A stretch of 64,000 bases of DNA from Ursus arctos. Lineage: Eukaryota; Chordata; Mammalia; Carnivora; Ursidae. Below are positions 1 to 12,954 of the stretch, piece by piece. The stretch's first letter is position 1. Every line of letters starts with the position of its first letter. The translations under genes and the position numbers were made by a program. The notes under the pieces were generated by a model, which was not told the origin of the DNA, made no database searches, and saw only the letters and a program-made list of their open reading frames with translations. The stretch covers positions 47,044,938 to 47,108,937 of the forward strand of contig NW_026622786.1 of the NCBI RefSeq assembly GCF_023065955.2, read 5' to 3'.

Positions 1-254
1 AATTATTTTATCATAAATGTTGAGAGAACTATTGCAGCTGGATACCTCTTTTCCTGATGATGAATTCTCTAGTGTCTATGTTCATTGTGCAACAAGTTTT
101 TCTTTTGATGGATCTTAGGTTTTTATTTTATTTATTGTTGTTTTTGTTGAAAGTCAACTACAGAGATGCCTTCTACTGAGTTTTGTTCTTTAAGATGCTT
201 TTTTGGCAAGGAGAGAGAAAGATAGAGTCAAGTGCATAAGTTGTGCTTAAGTAT
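1..254. other. No feature recognised
   Basis: AT-rich sequence with no repeat family or gene signal that I can support. Confidence 0.6.
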
Positions 255-485
255 TGTGATGGAGTGAATTGCCTCTAACATGAATTCACTATTGAAGCCC
301 TATTTCCCCAGTGTGATGGTATTTGGAAATAGAGCCTTTGGGAGGCAGACCTCTCACCAGAAACCAAATTTTTTGGCACCTTAATCATGGACTTCCAGCC
401 TCTAGAACTATGAGAAATATAAATTCAGTGGTTTGACTTATCCATTCTGTAGTATTTTGTTGTGGCACCCTGAGCAGACTAATAA
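255..485 (+). mobile_element. MLT1-like (MaLR) solo LTR, internally deleted
   Basis: TGTGATGGAGTGAATTGCC start, TGATGGTATTTGGAAATAGA, GGACTTCCAGCCTCTAGAAC, GTAGTATTTTGTTGTGGCAC and end GCAGACTAATA follow the MLT1A order. The central third is missing. Confidence 0.8.
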
Positions 486-1446
486 AAGGATACAATATGA
501 ATATAACTGAAAAAACTTGGTGTGTAAATCTTAGCTTATTTTGTCCTCACTAAATGAAGTTCCATATCCTGTGAAACACACAACAAATAATTCTAAATAA
601 TAAACAGATAATTTAGAACTCTGTATATATGTATATGATGCAAAGCGGGCCATACTACTTCCACAGCTGGAGCATATCAATAAATTGCCCTTGATATTAA
701 TGTGATTACAGTAAGTCAAGTTTAACTATGTACTAAAGTGATTAAGGTCTTGAAAGCACCAAAACTTTGAGCTCTGTAATACACTGGATGAATCTGTGGT
801 TAACAAAATCTTGTGTTGACTTCTTTTTATGAGCAGAGATATAATGAGTTAATGATTTTGGGTGATTGTAGTAATAAAAAAGGAAGAAGTATTGAAATCA
901 GATAAAATCAAATTTAAGTAAAAGCAAGGTTGTCCATGTATGTGGTTTTCTCTTCAGGGACTAGTATAGAAAGTTTATGTTATATTTCTAAAACTTTCCT
1001 TGTAGATGTTTTAAAATTAAGTATTGATTTGGTTTCTAGTTACACGTTTGGGCCCTTGGTGTTAACTACAGTTCCAGTTTTGTCTCTTTATTCCTTAGAA
1101 ATAGAAAATCAATCAGACAGGACATTTAACTGTATTTTAAAGAGTTATTGTAGCACTTAGAATAAAATAAAATCATTTCTTTTAGTATCACAGTATTTAA
1201 ATATCATGTTGGCAACACCAAGATCATTATTGCTGCTTTATTTATATTTAAATGGTCAAGTAGTATGATATATAAGAACATTTGACACTTAAGATGTAAT
1301 TCTATAGAGTATTATGCCTATAGAAAGATGTTTAGATTTTTATTTAAAGTTATTTTAAAAAAGTTATAACAAACTAAAGTTATTTTATGAACTACTTACA
1401 GAAGGCAAAATAAATTTGCATGTATTATATAAAAAATAACATCTAA
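486..1446. other. No gene recognised
   Basis: AT-rich unique sequence. Short frames at 531-719 and 930-1160 have no family resemblance. Confidence 0.6.
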
Positions 1447-1559
1447 GGATGCCTGACTAGCTCAGTCAAAAGAGCGTGAGACTCTTGATCTTGGGGTTGT
1501 GAGTTCAAGCCCCATGTTGGGTGTAGAGATCACTTAAAAAAATAAATCTTTAAAAAAAA
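1447..1559 (+). mobile_element. Short tRNA-Lys-like SINE monomer
   Basis: Positions 1451-1522 align by eye to tRNA-Lys(CTT): GCCTGAC acceptor, CTAGCTCAG A-box region, anticodon loop CTCTTGA with CTT at 1484-1486, GAGTTCAAGCC B box, GTTGGGT 3' acceptor. It then runs GTAGAGATCACTTAAAA into an A-rich tail and lacks the CT-rich segment of standard CAN-SINEs. It is an old SINE, not a functional tRNA: there are wobble and mismatched stem pairs. Confidence 0.8.
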
Positions 1560-3969
1560 CCCGATAATATCAAGTTTTATTTTATCATCTATAAAACAGT
1601 TTAGATGCTAACCATACCAGCAAGAATTAAATTGGTGAGAAATCAAAGTTATAAAGTGAATGAAGGGCCAAAATAAACAAAATATTAGCCCTGTGAGGAG
1701 AAAAGTTTTTACGAAGTTTACTTAACAGGCTCAGTGTAAATGGTAAGTCATTTAAATGTGTGTCACCAAAGAAGAAAATTCATGAGTGTAAATAGTTTTA
1801 TTCATTTTATAATATTTTTATATTATCCAGCTAGGAGGTCAACAGGCTTAAGGCTACCATCTGTTTACAAATATGTTAATTTATTTTCTTGAAACAATTT
1901 CACTCTTTTCCATTTTCCATTTAAGAAGGAAAAAAAAAATCGCAGTCTCCAAAATTTGCAATTTCTAAGTAATGAACAGGACATAGTTTTTTTAGTGCCT
2001 TACCCATATTTAAGAAATAAAATACACTAAACTATATAATCAGCGTATGCTGAGTTAGGGGAAACAATTATTATGTGAAATAAAATCATCTTCACTCTTA
2101 TGCATAACCAAGGAGTTTAAAAATCTGTCAGAGTGAGAAATAACAGGGCACAGAAAATACTATGAAAGTTCACTATTCAAAATAGTCCTAAATTCTTGAA
2201 AATTACCCCATGAAACTTTAAAACATAAAATTGAAAATAAATTAAAGACATCCTGTAATAATTGTGAATTTTGTAGTTCAGAATAAATTCTAATAAAAAT
2301 AATGTATTCTTTAAATAAAGGTAACGTTACTAAGATGAATAAGAACTTGAAAGACTTGAAAAGAATCTTACGATTAAATTCCAAATCTTTGATTACTGCT
2401 AATTTGAAAGTGAAATCCTTTAGTAAGTTTGATCAAAGTCGGGAGGTTTTCATTTTATTTATTTTTATTATTTTTTGTTGTGTACTTCTAAGGGAAAGGG
2501 CCACTTCACCCACAGAAGCTGAATTTTACACAAATGTAAAATTTGGTGAAAATTATATAGCCCTAATAAAAGGTTACGTGTTAGGCTGGCAGAGAAGGAA
2601 AAGAAGAAGAAGGAGGAGGAGGAGGAGGAGGAGGAGGAGGAGGAGGAGGAGGAGGAGAAGGGAGTTATTCTGTGACTTGTTGTAATGAGCCACAATCAGA
2701 ATAAAGCTTCTGATATAACTGTTTACTTGGAATTTATCTGTTATTATTAGATATTATTGTAGACTTCCCAAGAGCAACTAGAAAAATTTGCTGATCAAGC
2801 AATGCTGAGATAATTAGATTTAGTTTAGTAAAGGAGAACATTTCTTCCATAGATTCTTAGTAGATACTCCAAAGAGGAAAATCAGAAAAGATTATTTAAG
2901 GTTTTAATGTCTGGACTGGGTGACTTCAAGGTAGGTCTTGCAAAGTAAATAATTGGTTGGGATTGAGCAGAATTATGAATGAGGCTAATGACTTTAGATT
3001 GATAGGCACAGAAAGAGTCTTGAAGTAATTCTTAATAACCAATCTGTTTTATCTCTTAGAAATAAGTATAGAGCTAGAACCTATGATTTTTTAATGTGGC
3101 CCCAGTATTTAGCAGAAGGAAAGAAAAGTAGGACTGTCCTCTGTATTGTTGAACATAGAGCAGAAGAGTATGACTGATTCTAACAGTGTTTCCCACGGGC
3201 ACAGTGGATTATATTGTTTCAGTTCTCTCTCTCTCTCTTTTTCTTTTTGGTCATTCTTCAGCCTAAAATGGACAATAAACCATTATGGTCCCAGGACATA
3301 ATCAATCCAGGTCTACACAGTTGTTTGTTGTGTCATGGTCATAGATAGATTTTTCGAAGATAAATATTCCACATTTTTGTTCTTCTTGTCAGAAGATTGG
3401 TTAGTTTACTATTTTACAAGAGCATTGCTCTGCAGCAGCATTTAAACTCTGGAAGTCACATATGACCCTGTAACACAGACAGATACTAAGAGGAGTATAA
3501 TCAGAGTTTGTAAGGCAGGACTAAGAATAAGTCAACTCATGAGGTCAATATTTAGTGTAAAGTAGCTTGTTCAGTTTCATGACCCTTTCAGACAAGGCAT
3601 TCTCTAGTCCTAGTGAAATTGTCTGAAACTCCTGTTATTCTCTGAACCAAAGCATGTAAGATTCTTCCCACTTTCCAGGCCTTTTGTAAAGCATGAAATG
3701 GGAAAACTTTGAGGGTAGAAACTGTACACAATTCTCTTTGGTGGTTTAAATTTTTGAACTCAGTCAAGGCCCAGTTGACTTCCTTTTTCTATTAAACATT
3801 TTAAGACCCCTTTGAAAAGGGAAATTGATGGGTTAAATTGGACCCTGGAAGCATCAGAGGTCTGTGCCATAGAAGAAAATAATGAGACATGGCAGAGAAA
3901 GCCTTGTGTTCTTCCTTTGACAATCCACGTTGTTAAATAATCTGGATAGTTTAATAATTAGCACTTGTA
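1560..3969. other. Unique AT-rich sequence around the (AGG)n tract
   Basis: Apart from the purine tract at 2596-2660 and a CT run near 3227, I see no repeat or coding signal. Confidence 0.55.
2596..2660 (+). repeat. (AAG)n/(AGG)n purine tract
   Basis: Short GAA run then about sixteen AGG units. The open frames across it (poly-Arg on plus, poly-Ser on minus) are artefacts of the repeat. GGA-type repeats can form G-rich folded structures. Confidence 0.95.
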
Positions 3970-4165
3970 TTATACTTTGTGTGTGTGTCAGATATATACA
4001 TGTTTTTCGTTTTTACTCAGTTAATCCTCACAGCAACTTGAAGAGAGGTATTGTTATAATCTTCACCTTGCTGAGACAAATGGGTAAAATAACTTCCAAC
4101 TATCTGTTAGTTAGAGGATGGTGATGGTGGTAGTGGTAGATTTCAAACCCAGCCTTAGGAGTCTT
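3970..4165 (+). mobile_element. MIR
   Basis: TCAGTTAATCCTCACAGCAA, GAGAGGTATTGTTATAATC and GATTTCAAACCCAGCCTTAG follow the MIR order. Confidence 0.7.
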
Positions 4166-4313
4166 CACTTTTAATCATTATAAAATATGATCTCTCAGGT
4201 AATGGGTGTGTTAATTAACTCAATTGTGGAATCCTTTTACAATGTATATGTATATCAAATCATCACATCATATATTTTAAATATATTAAAATTTTGTCAA
4301 GGATACCTCAATA

Positions 4314-4514
4314 GGGGCGCCTGGGTAGCGCCGTCGTTAGGTGGCTGCCTTCAGCTCAGGGCGTGATCCTGGCGTTCCAGGATCGAGTCCTACATCGGGC
4401 TCCTCCGCTGGGAGCCTGCTTCTTCCTCTCCCACTCCCCCTGCTTGTGTTCCCTCTCTCGCTGGCTGTCTCTCTCTGTCAAATAAATAAATAAAATCTTT
4501 AAAAAAAAAAAAAA
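4314..4514 (+). mobile_element. CAN-SINE, arctoid/ursid-like subfamily
   Basis: Full element: GGGGCGCCTGGGTAGCGCC head, GGATCGAGTCCTACATCGGG B box, CT-rich segment, AATAAATAAATAAAATC tail and A-run. The target duplication GGATACCTCAATA is perfect (4301-4313 and 4515-4527), so it is fairly young. The GGCGTGATCCTGGCGTT and CTCCGCTGGGAGCCTGC wording is what I associate with bear and panda SINEs. Confidence 0.9.
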
Positions 4515-4527
4515 GGATACCTCAATA

Positions 4528-7500
4528 AAGCTGAAAAACAGAATACCAATTCCCCCAAATCAGTAAAATTTTAAGAGAAAATAAAAATTAAAACTAAACA
4601 ACACTGGGCAGGACTTTATAGAATTTTATTTTGCTTAAAAATTTAAATAAAAAGTCTTAAAATATTTACCTAGTGCACTAGTGCCCTCTTATCAGTGGTT
4701 TTGTTTTCCATGGGTTTTAGTTCTTGTGATCAACTGTTTTGATCTGAAAGCCTGTGATCCTCCTGATGTAGCATCAGAAGGTCAATAGTTGTTAACGCTA
4801 CTGCATCATCACCATGCTTACATCATTCACCACATTTCATCTCTTCACGGAGGCATTTGGTCATCTCACAACATCATAAGAAGAAGGGTGAATATGGTAC
4901 AATGAGATATTGAGAGAGAGAGAGGGAGCACGTTCATATAGTTTTTATTACAGTAATTTGTTATAATTGTTGTTAGTCTCTTCCTGTGGTAATTTATAAG
5001 CTAAATTTCACCACAGGTATGTATATTGTGGAAAAACATGGTATATATAGGATTCGGTCCTATCTGCAGTTTCAAGGCATCTGCTGGGGTCTTGGAATGT
5101 ATCCCCCATGGATAATGGGTGACTACTGAATTATGGACTTTTTGAAGATACACCTTTTACATATGAATGTATTTTCCTAAATGAGTTAAGACTGTAAAAA
5201 TGTCAGAAAATGTAATTAATAGGTTATTTAGTGATTATGAATTTTTGATCTATATTAAAAAACTGTATTTTAATGTGGAATATTATATCAGTTTATATTT
5301 GTTTGACTCCTTTTAATGTGAAAATAAAACAAAGTTGGGCAAAATTTGACAGCTAACTTTTAAATGAGTCAAACCAAATTTCACTGAATTGTCCAGTTAA
5401 TTCAACTGATTATTCATATGGCTAGATTCCATATTAAGGTTTTTTTATATAGTGAAATAATTTGAAATAATCCTTTGCTTTATTATCTTATCTGCTCAGT
5501 TTTTGTTTACTCAAGGTCTGGGGTCTCCATAAACCAAGGACTGGAATAAATGAAGCATTTGCTTTTTTAAGAACATTTAAAATGAAATGAAGTTCAGGTT
5601 CACCTTGAAACATCAAACATCATTTCTAATTATTTGGTGTTTTTTCAAGATTAATTGGAAAATTGATCATATAAGACTAGTATTTGAAGTGTAAAGAAAT
5701 GTGATCCGCAGAGAGAAGAAAGTACTACAAACCCGGTTTGAGGCCTTTTGAAAGTCTTCGCAAGATGCTTAGTCATAGTTTAAGAAACACATACTTTAGA
5801 TCACAGCTTAGAGAAAAAGAAATTTCTAATCAATTATTTTGGTTATTAAATGTGGGAGCAGGGGAAGCAGAGATAAGAGGTGGAAGGGAGAACTGGAAAT
5901 AGAGATTGTACCAGCCAACTTGGACAGAAAGGAGAGCAGCTCTGTTTTCATTACAAATAAACCCTAATAGGCATTCATAACCAGAGACTGGCTTGGGTTG
6001 AGAATTGCTATCAAAATGGCAGCAGTTTTGGAGTTTGTGGATTCCAAAATTTTTCAACCTATTAAATGCTTGTTTAAGAAAGAATTGAAATAATAATTAC
6101 ATAAGGTAACTAATAGTTTCTTTTAAAATTCTAAAAAAAAAAAAAAAAAGAAAGAAAGAAAACCCAAACAAAAAAAATATAAAGTCAATGGGAAGGTTGT
6201 GCTCTGATTTTGAGAAATGTAACCAGGATAATGAACGTGGCACTCAGAAAAGAATAGGACTTGATCTAAACAGGGATTTTTATTACAAAGGGTGAGTAGG
6301 GGATAGGAGATTCATTCCTTAATATAAAGCATTCAAGGGAAATTTACCATACCAATCAATTAGCAGAAGTGTTCCTAAATCTTTGATTGGTTCTTACAGT
6401 AAAATATTCACACTCTTGCGAGTAGTATAATTTTGCCTGAAAAAATACCAAACAGGAAATTATTGATAAAGTAAGGAAAATATGACTGTATTCTCTTAGT
6501 TTAATAGGTTTTCTTTTAGATTTCCAAAGTAATGTTTGTGCTTGAGTGCAGAATAAACATGTGGATTATTTTTGAATTATGCGATGTAGCATTTTAATCC
6601 AAAATCACCATTAATCTATGTATGTATTCTGAAATGTGAATTTTATTGGAGATTTATGTAGATAATATAAAAAGGCAAGCTTGAAAAATTAGAGGCTTAT
6701 GCATTTCATCTTCATATCACATAATAAAATTTCATTATTTTTAAATTGTACTTTCTAGCTTTCAGGAATTGCCATAGGTAGAATAACTTTTTTGGTATAT
6801 TCTGATGGTTGGGAGAATACTGGAATTTGCTATATTAAAAGATAACTCACCAGATGAAATTACATGATGCTCATAAATGACCTATTGGAGTTGTGATGCA
6901 CTAGCTATTTACCTTTGTGAATTATGATATTTTTAAGGTATATAAATCCAATATTTGCTTATTTCATCAATTTACTTACATCACTTTTATTCCACTCTAT
7001 ATGATTACAGATGTTTATATCCCCTGCTAATATTGATATCTTTTCTAACATTAGCTTTCTTTAAGCATTGGTACCTTTCAAAGTTACAATTGATGAGATT
7101 AGTGATTTCTATGGAGACATTAGTATGAAATAATTGGGCTGTATGGTTTGTTTGGTTTCTTAATTCTTCAATGTTTAGGCATACGCAAAGGAAAAAAAAT
7201 AATACTAAGTCCTTTTTAGAAGAAGCCCATTATGGTTTTTAATAATGTGAAAGTACTGAAAACATTATTTGAATACAACGAATTTGAATGATGATGGAGC
7301 CATTTCATGGAAACGGCTCTGTGGTGAAAGGGGGTAGGGCAGAAATCTGGGCGACAGGTACTGAATTATGTATGGAAGAGTAGTTCCTAGGGTTAATTTC
7401 TTAGTGCAGTATTTTGAACTCAACTAGTAAATATGTCTGTGTGTTATATGTATATGGAGGCTGAGGGAGAACTTTCTTTGTTTTTGCTAGAACAAGAAGA

Positions 7501-8319
7501 AAAAGAACTAAGAAGGACTGGTTGTAGTCCAAGGAACAGAGGCTAAAATAATCAGATAACTAAGTGCCTGGAGTGAGTGTTAGGCACTTAACTAAAACCA
7601 CACAATTAAATGTTCATAGGGTAGATATTTTGGAAGAAGGGTGAGGATACATGTAGGAGGAAGCATTGAGTTTGTTTAAGCAGGAGTTTTGTTTCTTATG
7701 CTAGAATGTTAGTTTTCTGTGTCAGAGTAGCTTCAAGTATTGAGTACCAATACTAAATACATATACTTGCGTTTTTTAAAAAAATGGGTTATTAAAATTC
7801 GTTTCAGAAACAATTTTTTTTTTAATGAGGAAAATGGGATTAGAAAACAGCCAGTGAATTTCAGAGTTTCAATGGCAAACTAGGTTTTTTTGTTTTTTTT
7901 TTTTTTTTCTGGAAGAATTTCAGAAATAAAGTATTCTGTAGCTATAAATGTGAGCTAGACAACTTAATTATCATTGAGAAAAGTCAGCCTTTGATTTGAT
8001 TTGGCTTTTGCTCAAGGGTAATGGCCTTTCTTTCTTTCTAACCACGGTAACAGCATCATACCAGTCCCTCTTTTCTTAAAATTCATATCACCGATAAACA
8101 ACAAACCATCCAGACAGAGTAATTGTGATGCCAGCCTAATAAATATTGTCTGGGGCTTTTAGTTGTTGTAGATGAGGGTCACAACATGGTTTCATAATGA
8201 AAATTGAGCTTCATAATTAATCAGTCCAGTTACTGCCAATTCACATTATGAAAACTTACAGCCTATGTGAAGCATCTGTACTCATTAAATGTTTCATTGA
8301 GATAGAAAGAGCAGGAACC
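4528..8319. other. Repeat-poor, gene-free stretch
   Basis: No young SINE, L1 or LTR over 3.8 kb. There are only A- and T-runs (6134-6150, 7896-7909). The 75-codon frame at 5830-6057 has no recognisable domain. Confidence 0.55.
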
Positions 8320-8620
8320 TCGTTTCTGACTCAGCTCAGGGCCTTTGCACAAGTTATTCCTCTGTCCGGCATACCCTTTCCCACTCTTTCCCTAGTTAAT
8401 GCCTATTAATCCCTGTAATCCTACACTTCTCCATAATCCCCCACCAAATATAAATTAGTGCCCTCTCACTATTTTCTCTTATAACATAACTCTGATACTT
8501 CATAACCCTTTCCATACGTTGTAATTATGGATTTGTGAGCTTATTTTTCAGTTTCAGTTTCCTCTATTTTTAAGCACCATAAGAGTATCGGACTGACACT
8601 ATTTTAAATTATATAAGGCC
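8320..8620 (+). mobile_element. L2-like 3' end
   Basis: CAGGGCCTTTGCACAAGTTA, TTCCTCTGTCCGGCATACCC, then TAGTGCCCTCTCACTATTTT and TTTTTAAGCACCATAAGAG follow the L2 3' order. Confidence 0.55.
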
Positions 8621-10035
8621 ACATCTGATCTTTTATTTAAGTGAGGAGAGACACTATTAATTATTAAATAGTAAGGAAAATGGGAGAAGTACAAATCTTT
8701 ATACTTGGATGCCTTATTGTTACTGACTTTCAAGAAACAAAATTCTACAAAACTTGTTATATTGTTCAATTCTATAAAAAAGATGAATGAATCGCATCTG
8801 TGATTTCCTTTCTATTTTGAAGCTAGATATTTATCTTCCTAGAAATGCTAGAATTTATGCTGGCTGAACAACAGCATGCTAATTATCTAACCTTTTCTAT
8901 TGTAAGGAGCTCATTAAGAAATCAGAACATTAAGTGGAGAATATTTAGTGACAAGATTGATAAACTTGATCTAACCAAGCTGTGGTTTCAGTAAAATACT
9001 GATTTATAAGTAATGGCTTAAATGAGCCTTGCTATTTTACAAACATCTTTCTAGGTAGCAAAGTATATTGCCAATATAATGCAGTGTTAGAATGTTCTTA
9101 TATCTCATGAGGTTTTGATATGTAAATATAGTTTGCATTTGGAATAATAAGCCCCTGACATCACAAATACATAATGGCTACAGAATAATCTTCCCTTTAC
9201 ACCTTTATAAACAACTTATGAGTGTGAATATGCCTTGCCAAATATTTTCTTCACAAAATTTAGTCAGAAGCCAAAGACAAAATTTACTAAGAAGATATAT
9301 AATGTGAAATGGTTACACTCATATCCCTAAAATGTTTTACTTTTTGCTTTAACATTTGAGTCTCTCATTTTAAGGAACTTTTGTAGTATGTACAAGGCTT
9401 TCAAAATACCCACAGTAAAGTTAAAGACTCACCAGTAATGATAAGAATTTGAGGAAATTGTACATTGTAGCACAACAAAGAGGAAGAGCTCATCTCTAAT
9501 GTGTTCATTATGGATTGGAAATGAGAAAAAGGGTAATTGCATTTCACTTGTTGGTTATGTCCACTGTATTACATAAAACCTTGCTAAATAAATGAGAATT
9601 TATGGCAATACAGTTTTTAAGGCAGGTTTCTTTCAGGAAAAAAAAAACCTCAATATATAATGAACAATTATATTTTTGGTTTAGCTAAAACTCTAGTTTC
9701 CAGTTTGTTGTTAACAGGAAGTGGAACACATCAAGTCAGAACACCTTTTCAATGGTTAGTAGAGATGGGATATGGACGACACTGAAATTTGCTGGTAGTC
9801 TTTGCGGAGCATCATCACATAATCTATTTCGTGCTTCCCTATGTTCAGGATGCCAGTGTGCTGAGGACAGTATTTCAGGCTAGTCTTTACCTTTCTTGAC
9901 TTTTTTCCTGACTCTTCCAGATGTACTACCTATACCCTAGTTGTACTGAACCGTTTGCATTACCCAGAACGTAGAGCCCTCATCCCTCTGTCACTTACAT
10001 AAAACTGATGCAAAATTCATTTTCTTCTTCATTGG
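8621..10035. other. No feature recognised
   Basis: AT-rich unique sequence with no coding signal. Confidence 0.55.
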
Positions 10036-10380
10036 TGTTATGGACTGAATGTTTGTGTCCTCCCAAATTCATTTGTTGAAACCCTAAACCCCAGTGTGAC
10101 TGTATTTGCATATGGGACCTAGGAGGTGATAATTAAGGTTAAATGAGGTTATAAGGGTGGGGCCCTTATTGGATTGGATTAGTGTTCTTATAAAAAGAGA
10201 CAGCAGGGCATACAGCAAGATGACAGCCACCTTCAAAGAGAAGAGACCTCAGAATGATACCTTCTTGCCAGTACAGTGATCTTGGATTCCCCAGCTTCTG
10301 GAACTGTGTGAAAATAACACTACTATTTTGATCACCCAGTCTATGTTATTTTGTTATGGCAGCCCCAACTGACTAATATA
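10036..10380 (+). mobile_element. MLT1A-like solo LTR
   Basis: TGTTATGGACTGAATG start, TGTGACTGTATTTGCATATG, TTAAGGTTAAATGAGGTTAT, GTTATTTTGTTATGGCAGCC and end GACTAATATA. Near full length. Confidence 0.88.
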
Positions 10381-10620
10381 ATCAGTCTGGTTATTTTATA
10401 GGACTAAGATAAAATTCTATAAGCATTCTGGAGTCCTCCCTACTCTCCACCCAATCAAAATTGGCTCCTCCCTACTCTGTACTCTCATGAGACTTGCATG
10501 CAACTGTAATATGAAATTGCAGTGTCTATTATTGTATTTATTTATTAATTCCTGTCTTTTCCGTGGAGTTGTTCTGTTCTTGAAAATATCAAGCTCAGAG
10601 TCTTGCCCAAATGTAGGATA

Positions 10621-10735
10621 GAAAGAAAGAAGTAAGGAAGGGAGGGAGGGAAAGAGGGAGAGAGGAGGAAAAAAGGAAGGAGAGAAGAGAGGGAGGGAAG
10701 AAAAGACAGATGGAGGAAGAAAAAAAGAAGGCAGA
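10621..10735 (+). repeat. Degenerate GAAG/AGGG purine-rich tract
   Basis: About 115 bases almost purely purine on the plus strand (GGGAGGGAGGGAAAGAGGGA). Confidence 0.9.
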
Positions 10736-10849
10736 ATCTGGTAAACAGGAAAGCTATAATATCATTGTCATCATAGATACACATATATAATAACCATGAC
10801 AACAGATGCCTTAGTAGGTGTGAGAAAAAAAATTTACACATGTATGTCT

Positions 10850-11062
10850 GGGGTCTTCTGGGTGGCTCAATCGGTTAAGTGTCCAATTCTTGGTTTTAGC
10901 TTAGGTTGTGATCTCACGGTGGTGATATCAAGCCCCAGGTTGGGCTCCGAGCTCAACAGAGTCTGCTTAGGACTCTCTCTCCCTCTCCCCCTGCCCTTCT
11001 GCCCCACCCCTGTGCATGCTCTCTCTCTCTCAAATAAATAAATACATATTTTTTAAAAAAAT
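10850..11062 (+). mobile_element. CAN-SINE
   Basis: CTGGGTGGCTCAATCGGTTA head, CT-rich body and AAATAAATAAATA tail. Target duplication ACACATGTATGTCT (10836-10849) against AACATGTAAGTCT (11063-11075). Confidence 0.9.
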
Positions 11063-11349
11063 AACATGTAAGTCTCACAGTTTCTTATTGGGGCAGGCTG
11101 TAGCTTTGTGCTTACTCCTAGTGAAACTTCTCTAGATTTCTAGAAGGATGGAAAAAACTTATTGAAATCATATTTTACAATTTGGGGGGAGGATGTTGTC
11201 CAGTAAATGTTAAATATTCTAATATATCAGAGAAAGGTAATGACACATGTTTTTCAAAAAAACTCCATAGTTGAGAATTACATCTTTAAGGACACTGAGA
11301 GCTATTAAAATAATCTCCAGGAGAATCCCTAAAATTTCAGCTTGATAGC

Positions 11350-11500
11350 ATCTTGGAGATTAGCTCAGTCCCTTATTTTTTAGATGTGAAAACTAGGACT
11401 AGATGGTTAGATGACTTACCCAAAGCCCCACAGCTCTCTGGTTTACCCAAGGACAAGGCAAGCAGGCAGCTGTTCTGACTCCCTGTGAGTGGGCCTATTG
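11350..11500 (+). mobile_element. MIR-like fragment
   Basis: TTAGATGTGAAAACTAGGAC, GACTTACCCAAAGCCCCACA and GCTGTTCTGACTCC resemble the 3' half of MIR-class SINEs. Confidence 0.55.
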
Positions 11501-11850
11501 CCCGCTGAGAATGTGCTCATTTTAATTTTCATGAATCTAAAGTTGTCGTTAGGCAAGCTTAGCAAATGTGTTCAGTGAGCAAACTTGCTTCCTGTTAAAA
11601 AAATTATCCAAATTATCAGGTAGATGATCCTGGAGTTATTTTAATTAAAGGCAATGGAGAAAAAAATTAGGCACTTAGATAGGTTCCTTGGACTCATAAA
11701 ATTGAAGAGCCTCTTCTGTCAATATGTAGGTTAGAGGTAATTCCTGTAAATGTGAATGTAAATTAACTGTGTAAATTCCCATGCATATTAATTACAAAAT
11801 AAACCCTCACTACATTATCCTTTATTTCCATGGTTGGAGCTCTATTTTTT

Positions 11851-11992
11851 AAGGAAAAGAAAGAAAGGAAAGAAGGAAGGAAGGAAGGAAAGGAGGGAGG
11901 GAGGAAGGCAGGGAAGGAGGAAGGAAGGAAGGAAGGAAGGAAGGAAGGAAGGAAGGAAGGAAGGAAGGAAGGAAGCAGGATGGAAGGAAGAA
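11851..11992 (+). repeat. (GGAA)n microsatellite
   Basis: Interrupted GAAA/GGAA start, then about 17 near-perfect GGAA units (about 11910-11975). GGAA repeats can be ETS-factor binding platforms. Confidence 0.95.
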
Positions 11993-12954
11993 AATTCTAT
12001 GAACTGAAGTTGGACTATTTTAGCTTCCTTTTTTTTTTTTTTTAATCTTCTCTGGCTCCAGACACCCAAATATATAATTGCTCTTTGATGAACTTTTTGC
12101 CTTAGGTTATTCCATTAGTATAATGATTGTCCTAAAGGACTCCCAAGTGACACCATCTAGGGTGAAGTGACGAAATCTTTAGGGACTCCTGCTCCTACAT
12201 ATATTAAAATAACAAAAACAAAAACACCCTTTTAATATGAAAATTCAAGTTAGGTATTTGGAGCAGTCAGGAATGATTTTACATTTTTATCCAACTTTTT
12301 GATAGAGGTTAAAATCTAATGGTAAGCTGTTGGTCATTTGGCAAATCCCTGACTTCCAACTTTAATTTCCAATTTGACCACTTACATGGTTAAAAGACTC
12401 ATAAAATATAATAGTAATCATTTTTCTATTTAAGAAATTAGGAGAATGTCCAACCATAAATCCCCAAAGTTAGGTATGATTAAAGATTTCTTATCTCAAC
12501 TAAATATGAAATTAATCAGTAGACTAATTAGTTAAACATATATTTAATAATCCATAATTTAATTTTCTGCCTTCAGGACAAGATTATTTAAAGTGCCCCA
12601 AGTGGACATTGGCTATAACTAATGAGATGGAATTAAAGAAAAAAAGAAAAAGAGACTATCAGGAAAGAAAGGGGCTTAGATAGAAGTTACTGATATTATC
12701 ATTGATGAGGAAATGTGTAAGCACTAAGAATATGTAATTTGATCTAAGAGTCAAACAGTATTTCATAAGGTAGAAAACTTTTTTATTCTATTAATTTAAA
12801 AATTATTCACTTTTTTCTGTAGGGGTTGTGGCTTCAAATACATTATTTATGTTTTACTTTATATGACTTAATCCCTTGAAATCATCCTTAAAAATGATTC
12901 ATTTTGTAGTGGTAGGTAAATTTTTGGTCTAAATATTAAAAGCTAAAAATTATT
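11993..12954. other. No feature recognised
   Basis: AT-rich sequence after the GGAA tract. A T-run at 12028-12043 is the only feature. Confidence 0.55.

Noticed and set aside
1451..1523. Functional tRNA-Lys gene
   Set aside because: Several mismatched or wobble stem pairs and a SINE tail; it is a retroposed tRNA-like element.
2302..2685. 127-codon plus-strand frame with a poly-Arg run
   Set aside because: The C-terminal part is translated (AGG)n and the rest has no family resemblance; not a gene.
10545..10841. 98-codon minus-strand frame rich in Leu, Ser, Pro and Phe
   Set aside because: Translation of the purine-rich tract complement; low complexity.
11830..12069. Frames on both strands across the GGAA tract
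   Set aside because: Produced by the microsatellite, which lacks stops in several frames.
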